Assembly (NCBI RefSeq): GCF_036320965.1
Contig: NC_092251.1
Location: 5,983,001 to 6,047,000 of the forward strand
Source: Panulirus ornatus
Taxonomy: Eukaryota > Arthropoda > Malacostraca > Decapoda > Palinuridae
Direction: 5' to 3'
Length of the DNA stretch: 64,000 nt
A model generated the notes under the pieces. The model had not been told where the DNA came from, did not search any database, and was given only the letters and a program-made list of their open reading frames with translations. A program made the position numbers and the translations under genes. Position 1 is the stretch's first letter. Every line of letters starts with the position of its first letter. Positions 57,634 to 64,000 of this stretch are shown here, in pieces.

Positions 57634-57819
57634 ATGACGGAAATCATCTCGGCAGCAAATGATGATGATGATGATGATGATAGCGGCGACACGGATCAAT
57701 CCATCACAAATTCTTTTATCCCTTTGAGGAGGTGTCGTGGCCTCTCGCTACCCCCCACCTCGGAGACCTACTTGTGGAGTGGTGGGGGGTCTCCCCCCCC
57801 ACCCCAAGAGATTAATTAA
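57634..57819 (+). CDS. candidate 61-aa acidic micro-ORF
   Basis: ATG with A at -3, beginning MTEIISAANDDDDDDDSGDT; the Asp run comes from a GAT repeat. No family recognised and the opposite strand is open too. Confidence 0.12.
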   Translation: MTEIISAANDDDDDDDSGDTDQSITNSFIPLRRCRGLSLPPTSETYLWSGGGSPPPPQEIN

Positions 57820-58149
57820 TCAGGTCCCTCTAGGGGCAGGAGCGTGCTAGCCTTCACGCTTCCCTCATGGTCGAGTTTTGGTGCTGATGCTAAGGGAGTC
57901 ATAGATCCTAGTGGTTGGGAAGGCAAGGCCGTTGATACCTGGAAGAATGCGTGTTTTGTAAGGGGTTATCGAGAGATAAAGGTTGTCAGGAGGCTTTACA
58001 CCAGACCATTGTGGTGCTGATGGTGTTTATATGGCGCTGTCTCAGGCTCCGTTATTGTAAAGTAATCTATTAAAGCCTGCCTGTGGGAGGGGAGGGAAGG
58101 ACACGTGTGTGTGTGTGTGTGTGTGCGTGTGGTTGTCTGTTTGTGTCGA
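57820..58149. other. spacer, nothing recognised
   Basis: Short GT run at about 58106-58125. Otherwise no signal. Confidence 0.45.
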
Positions 58150-59310
58150 GAGGGAGTTCTTTACTCGTGGGACCCCAGTTCTTGACATTTTTAACCATCA
58201 AACCTTTTTTTTTTCAACTAAAGTGTTTTAATTCACGTTTACAGTTTCATTATTTGGGTTATTCCATTCACCCACTAATCTGACCCTATAAAGGTACCTC
58301 TTTAAATCCTTTTCCATCGAGTTTTTCCTCATAATACCTCGTGATGGTCTCTGGTTGGCCTTTCTGTGTATCTCACGAAGATCTGTTCACGGTTGACATC
58401 ATAAAACTGGTCTAGAAACTTGCAAGATTGTGATCAAGTCTCCCATTATTGTTTTCTCTCCCATGGTGAGGAAATTTATAGCCTCTAAACCCTCCCTCCC
58501 CGTAACTAAGCCCTCTCATATCAAGTACCAGTCTTCAGATTTTCACAAGTTTATTCTCAGAGAGAAGGGACCCCGTCCACAATACGGTGTGGTGCCTCCA
58601 TTGCAATACTACCATTTAAAGCTGTCGACGCACATGTAGACATTAGTTAACGATGTTCCTTACACAATATCTCCAGACTTTCCCAATCTTATCATCTTGT
58701 TACCCTCCTTAGATCTTCTATGTTAGATTCTTTTTTCTTTTTTCAAGTGGGATGACCCTATCTGAGATGAAGGTTCTTGATTTTAAGTCTACTATACGTT
58801 GCAGTCTTATATCAACCAGTTTTCTTCCTTTGTCCTGACGAGTCGTTGTAGCGGATGGTTGAGGTACTGTGTCGACCAACTCTGGAGTTGGTCTACATAC
58901 TTTACGTAAGTTGATGCCATCCCCATCATTCCTTTACTCTCCTCGTGACCTTCGCACCAGCTTCAAGATTACTCAGGCACGAGTCCAACCCTGTTGGCAA
59001 ATCAAATACATTGATCCGGAATGGCAGATTCCCGAAGCTTATTTCCTGCTAGATGATCCTCGTATCGAATTATTACTTTTAATTCAGTGGGGTTGAACTT
59101 CATTCACTCAAGCATGCAACTTTTCAAGGTACCCCTGTAAATTGATCTGTCCCCATCACTCATTACTTCCCTCACGACCACAGCATCATCTACAGACGTA
59201 TGATCAGATTGAATACTAATCGTTCTGACAATCTAGTTACATATATAAACAGTATCTGGTCTCTGCGTTAGGGGGCACATCCTTTGGTTGATATACTGCA
59301 GGGTCATCTG
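58150..59310 (-). mobile_element. decayed LINE, RT catalytic site to 3' end
   Basis: Reading the minus strand from the high coordinate: near 59190 VDDAVVVREVMSDGDRSIYR, then MKFNPTELKVIIRYEDHL (the (F/Y)ADDTKxxR...WQMxFNxxKCKVM block around the RT catalytic aspartates); near 58480 GLEAINFLTMGEKTIMGDLI (LxxLxxRRxRGDLI); near 58280 MEKDLKRYLYRVRLVGEWNN (FFSxRVxxxWNxLP). The order is correct for one element. Stops, frameshifts and a missing thumb region show it is dead. The 3' flank resembles that at 21.2 kb. Confidence 0.82.
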
Positions 59311-59901
59311 TGGAACCTCATCTTAGCCTCTTTCTCCGACACTTGCCGCTAGTCGCGATGCACCTGTGTGTTTAAGGGGTAAGGGGTCTTTTCTGTCCCC
59401 AGTATGAGCAGCAAGAAACAAAGAAATATAAGATGCAGCGCTTGATCATAAGCTCACCAGTGGATGATTACTGACTGACAGTGACTGAAATGTCCATCAG
59501 GTTCAGACAAAGGAATGATGGTCCTGCCTCTCTTTTTTTTTATATTGTTCACCCAAGTTATATTCCCAGTCAGGAGGGAGACTGGGAGACAAATGAACCA
59601 CAAGAAAAACACTGACCCCATCTCAGCCAAAGTTTTCCCTTCCAGTCTTTTTTAATAATATTCTTTTTTCTCCCAATATTCCTTTTAGTAGCGAGCCGTA
59701 ATAGTAGCCGCGGGCTGGAGGAGGAACTTCAAACGTGCTGGGCTGGAGGAGACGATGACAGAGATGGGAGGGAGACAGTGAGAGACAGGCACACGCACGA
59801 GGGGAGAGAGAGAGAGAGATAACCCAGGCGAGCTAATGACCACGATACAGGAGGCGAGGTGACTCGCCTAGCACGTCCCTGACTGTGTTGGTGTCTGGCT
59901 G

Positions 59902-59954
<53 letters not shown>

Positions 59955-60191
59955 AAGAGTGAAACAGAGGAGAGAAAATGTAAAGCCGACGAATATGGCA
60001 ACGATTAAGAGAAAGAGACAAGAGTGAAGCAACAAGCGAGAGAGAAAGAGAGAGAATCAATGAGACTATAAAGCAGACAGGGAAACATAAGGGAAGAGAG
60101 AGTGAAGCAGTAAGAGAAAGAGAGGGAAATCAATGACACATGATACATAAACAGACAGAGAGAAAAGGGGACATTATGGAAGAGATGTAGA

Positions 60192-60253
<62 letters not shown>

Positions 60254-60890
60254 CTTCACGAAGGTCCCAGCGCGTCTCAGGAAAACGCAGAGAAAGACAC
60301 CTAGCTGCCTTTCTCGTGTATCACCCGTCCAGCCAAAACCCAGCAGGTGGTGAGCGCCGTGGGGAACCGTCCCATCCAGCTTTAACTAGAGAATATTAGA
60401 AACAGATCAGTAAATATGGTGTACATTTTCACTATGCATGATAATGTTCATCATCATCATCATCATCATCTCTGTATTGCTGATGGTGCATCGTGAATCT
60501 GTGGTGGGGAAAATTTTAAAAGGTTCGAGAGCCGTCGAAGGCATGACCCCCGGTCGTATTGCGCGGTGAGCAACCTCGCTATATTGAGACTGTGGTGACC
60601 CTCTCATCATCATCATCATCTCATGGATGTGATTTTAACGATGGTGACTGATACTTCCTGCCGGCCATATTCCTTTAAAAGGCATAGCAATGCGAAGTGT
60701 ATAATGACACTTTCGTCTGGTGGGGATTTTGCAAGAGCTGCGAAAAGTAATTAGCCAATGCGCGAGTGTTTTAGACTTCATTTATGCCTCCTTACCACCT
60801 CACCTATCTGTAACCTGTTTAACCTGAGTTTTTGTTTGTTTGTTTGTTTGTTTGGTACTTTCAGTGGACAAGTATCGTGCCTGATTCACT
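59311..60890. other. spacer with microsatellites
   Basis: CA runs at 59903-59952 and 60193-60250, GA-rich sequence around them, CAT runs at 60449-60470 and 60603-60620, and a GTTT run near 60834-60855. No gene recognised. Confidence 0.5.
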
Positions 60891-61015
60891 GACACAGACG
60901 GGAGATATCACATTTCATGACCAACCTCTCCAGGGGAAGCCAGCGCTGTAATCGCCTTCTGTATTGTCCCCTCAGAATTCCGTCCTGTGTGCATATAGAT
61001 GGTGTCGACGTCATG

Positions 61016-61031
61016 GTTGTGACGTCACAAC
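61016..61031. promoter_or_regulatory. 16-bp palindrome containing a CRE
   Basis: GTTGTGACGTCACAAC is a perfect palindrome with TGACGTCA at its core; a second ACGTCA lies ~11 bases upstream (GTCGACGTCATGG). Binding by CREB/ATF is inferred. Confidence 0.35.
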
Positions 61032-61341
61032 GGTGAGGTTCACAGGAGGACAAGAGAGGGCTGCTTTTTTTTTTTTTTTTCAGAAGCATCTTCCTTTGGA
61101 AGCCATAAAACAAAAAGTTGAACTCTTGTGATTTAGTTACAGGATATCATCCGGCCTAGTTACCGAATAATCACTGTTTTACGAAGTTTTCACCTCGCTA
61201 ACCGATCTCCCGAACCTAAATAAGAGCGGATATTGTCCTTAACTTAATATTGTTAGCGACGGGGTCCAACTGCCCCCAATAAGTTCGGGTTTTACGAGTT
61301 CGTTTATTTCTTTTTTATCATCGGCACCCCTTTGTCGTGCG

Positions 61342-61343
<2 letters not shown>

Positions 61344-61407
<64 letters not shown>
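61344..61407. repeat. (GT)n microsatellite
   Basis: Perfect GT run of about 64 bases. Confidence 0.95.
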
Positions 61408-61408
<1 letters not shown>

Positions 61409-61469
61409 GGGGAGGGTGGTAGGCAAGTTCTAATGTGGGGAGATCCGGATAGACCATTGGGAGATCGTA

Positions 61470-61740
61470 GACCTTGTGTGGGGAGATGCAGGAGAGGAAC
61501 TGGGGAGAGGAGTTTAGATGCTTGAAGCTTGTGCTCAAGTCTCCCCCTACTCTTTTGTTTTCCATGGTGGATATATATATATATATATATATATATCTTG
61601 GCTCTCATTTTACCGTATGCGCCTTACTTCTGGTACCGTCTTTAGTGCCTTCCTCTGGACCTTCCATAAGTTTTTTATGCTTCTTTAGGTGAGGTGACCA
61701 AACCGTGGTTTTCATGGCCTTGGCATGACCTGCAGGCAGG
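61470..61740 (-). mobile_element. LINE fragment interrupted by (TA)n
   Basis: The minus strand reads TVWSPHLKKH near 61690, KVQRKALKTVPEVRRIR near 61640, and after a TA run (61571-61596) ENKRVGGDLSTSFKHLNSS. These are the VWSPHLKK, LExVQRRATKxVPELR and ERRxRGDLIxTYKIL blocks of non-LTR RT C termini. The TA run replaces the YEERLxxLGLTTL part. Confidence 0.85.
61571..61596. repeat. (TA)n microsatellite inside the LINE fragment
   Basis: TA run of about 26 bases. Confidence 0.95.
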
Positions 61741-62995
61741 AGTTCAGTCCCTCAGGCAAGTCATGCACTTAGATGAAAAATAACATTGGTTACGTGGATT
61801 AGAAATGGTCGATCCAGGACTAAAGCCCCGGCACTTGATCCCCTCCTCCCCCGCGCTGTGAGGTGACTTTCGATTCATTTAAGACATCTACACGCTAACC
61901 CCAGCCACGAACTCCAGATTTTGTATCCGTCGCCTGCGAGAAACAACATGAATGTGCTTCATGGCGGGTAAGAAATGAGGAATCCATCCATCCATTTTAG
62001 TGATTTCATGTGCATCACCTCCTCCGCCAGAGTCCAGGTCTTCCCTCATGTAAACAGTTCCTGCTGCATTAGGAAGCCTCAATTTGTTTCCTTTCTTTCC
62101 CCAATAAATTGCGGGCCGCAGGTCTGTAGTTGAGGCGGGCAACTTCTATATCACCTTTCTTAAAGATAGACATCTCTTCCTCCCTCCCAACCTATTTTTT
62201 TTTCCTGGTTCTCTCAATAAACGATATGTTTACCCATCTCCACCCCTCACTCCCTCCCTCCCTCATTCGCTCTTCCAGCAGCCCTCCCTCTCGTCCTCAC
62301 CATCACCCGTGCCACCCTCACTCTCACGTGTAAATGGAGGAATTATACCATCTTCCTCCCTCCCTCCCGCCGCGTCCTCTCGTGGCTTCCCTTCCTCTCA
62401 ACGTGGTGGTGTTCATGGCTCGCGTGCCCGGGCTCTCCCACACACACACTCCCTCCGGTCTAATCTACATTAGAGAGGTTCAGAGAAGAAAAAGAGGGAG
62501 GAGGGAGAGGACAGAGTGAGCGGGAAGGAGGGCGAGGGGTGGGGGAGGAACAATCAAAACATAAGATCAGACATAAAGATCATGATATGTTTCGATTTGT
62601 CTTTTACTCTCCCCATATGTTTACCCTCCTCTGTCTCAGCTCCAGGTGATGACCGGAGCTCTGGGTCAGCCAGGGACTTTACTTGAATATTAAGTACATG
62701 AGAAATTGGCTCAAGTTATCACTTACGTTTAATCTCGTGGTAACTCTGCCTAACTTAGTACTTCTGTTTGATCTGTCATCCTGTTTCATTTGTCATCCTA
62801 TTTCTCTGCATTCCTTCCCTCCCCTGTCTCGTCCACTTCATTCTATCCTTTCTTACAATTTGTCCTTCCTTCGCCTTGCTGTCTTTCACCCAGACAATCG
62901 GGGACAGACCTCTGTCAGGTGCAGGCAAGAGGACTACCTGCTTGACCCGAGGTTATCCAGCAAGACAGACGTAAACCAGACACACTCGGTACCTG
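61741..62995. other. spacer, nothing recognised
   Basis: Pyrimidine-rich near 62160-62460 and 62760-62880, purine-rich near 62475-62550. Confidence 0.45.
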
Positions 62996-63150
62996 TACTT
63001 ACCGTTGAGTGTAAACAGTGTACTTACCGTTGCATGTAAACAGAATGCACTTCCCGTTGAGTGTCAACAGAATGCACTTACCGTTGAGTGTAAACAGAAT
63101 GTACTTTCCGTTGAGTGTAAACACAATGTACTTACCGTTGAGTGTAAAAC
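62996..63150. repeat. 27-bp minisatellite, six copies
   Basis: Copies of ACTTACCGTTGAGTGTAAAC + AGAATGT. The period is a multiple of three, so both strands read as nonapeptides (FTLNGKYIL on the minus strand). On the minus strand most units contain CGGTAAGT, a 5' splice-site consensus. Confidence 0.95.
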
Positions 63151-64000
63151 GGAACATTGCAGGAGATAGGAGCACATCCACGCTGGTGTCGTGTGAATTC
63201 GTACCTTAATAGTTACTGGTAGGACACTGGCTCCTTCCCTCGCGTTAGAATCGGGTGTCCCTGGCTGAGTCCCAGCGCCGGAGGAGGAAGGGAAAAGGAG
63301 CGTGGGGATTCGTGTCCCATGACATCCCGAAACTCACGGGACCATTCAGACAGCTGGGACGGTCCGCCCACAGCCGCCAGGTGGGTAGATATATAACCAG
63401 TGGGGCGTCTGTGGTCGTGGAGAAGCGTGGGCGCTGGCCTCACTGTGGATTCTATTATCGTTTGGGAAATTGACTGGCAGGCTTATAAAAAGATCAGCTG
63501 AAGCTTACGTGGGAAGCTTTTGTGGGGCATTTCTTTTTCCTGAGAAGTTAATTGTTGGTTTGGTCACCCAAATAAGATGGACTGGGATTTTCCGTGATTG
63601 GGCAGCCATCACTAAGGGACCCCGCGTATTGCAAGACGCGAACCTGATTCCGGAGGAAAAAAAAAAAAGAAACATGGAAATTTGATTCTTGTGGTATTTC
63701 ACGTAAATTGTAAATATGATAATGAAATTTTGTGACTTGAAAGTCTTGATGAAATCCATGAAATTCCCACTTCGTTAGACTTGTGATGAAATCCACGATA
63801 TTCCTGCAAGTAAAACTTGAGTTACAGTTCTGTGTGGGAAGGATGTCATCTGCATGTACAGCATTGCATTGGCCTTTAGACTTTCTAATGATTAGGAACT
63901 TTTCTCGCCTCACGCGTAATACAGGTGTGCCAAGTCCTCATGCAGTTCATCTCGTAGAACCCAAGTTATCGAGAAAACAATATGATGGACAAGTTCGGCA
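63151..64000. other. spacer, nothing recognised
   Basis: Mixed composition with an A run near 63657. A near-repeat of GATGAAATCCA(T/C)GA occurs at about 63749 and 63786. Confidence 0.45.

Overview
This is eukaryotic, mostly non-coding DNA, most likely from a decapod crustacean (crab, lobster or shrimp). I infer this from the extreme density of long perfect microsatellites (TA, GT/CA, GA/CT, GAT, ACT/AAT, CAG), many different minisatellites, and decayed non-LTR retrotransposons of types I know from decapod genomes. I see no bacterial or phage organisation, no rRNA, no CRISPR and no convincing tRNA. No complete gene of a known family could be recognised, and no database search was possible, so the assignment is moderate at best.

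Layout. 0-3 kb: simple repeats and short minisatellites with one weak candidate exon. 3-9 kb: AT-rich spacer, a TA-flanked dispersed element and an antisense LINE reverse-transcriptase remnant. 9-20.5 kb: many microsatellites, a hairpin-forming 31-bp minisatellite, a 24-bp array and a CAG/CAA tract. 21-23.3 kb: the best gene-like locus, where an ATG reading frame ends at a duplicated GT-AG donor and continues after a branch-point/acceptor. 26.9-31 kb: AT-rich and nearly free of microsatellites, with several strong splice-like signals. 34.4-34.9 kb: a perfect 117-bp palindrome made from the end of the TA-flanked element. 37-39.2 kb: a GC-rich patch with long open frames, then a plus-strand LINE remnant. 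41-46 kb: more LINE remnants, a small CpG-rich block and a 35-bp minisatellite. 46.8-48.7 kb: several open frames of uncertain status. 49.4-53.4 kb: a ~4-kb array of about 125 copies of a CpG-rich 32-bp unit, followed by smaller unrelated minisatellites. 55.9-56.6 kb: two tandem copies of the TA-flanked element. 58-62 kb: two minus-strand LINE remnants. 63 kb: a 27-bp array.

The genes do not form a pathway that I can read. The main story is structural: fossil retrotransposons whose 3' ends survive, a repeated TA-flanked element that also built a long palindrome, and an unusual number of independent minisatellites with units near 31 bp, two of which carry an inverted repeat in nearly every unit. 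Protein-coding calls here are candidates only. In 64 kb of random DNA many open frames of 60-170 codons are expected, so length alone was not used as evidence.
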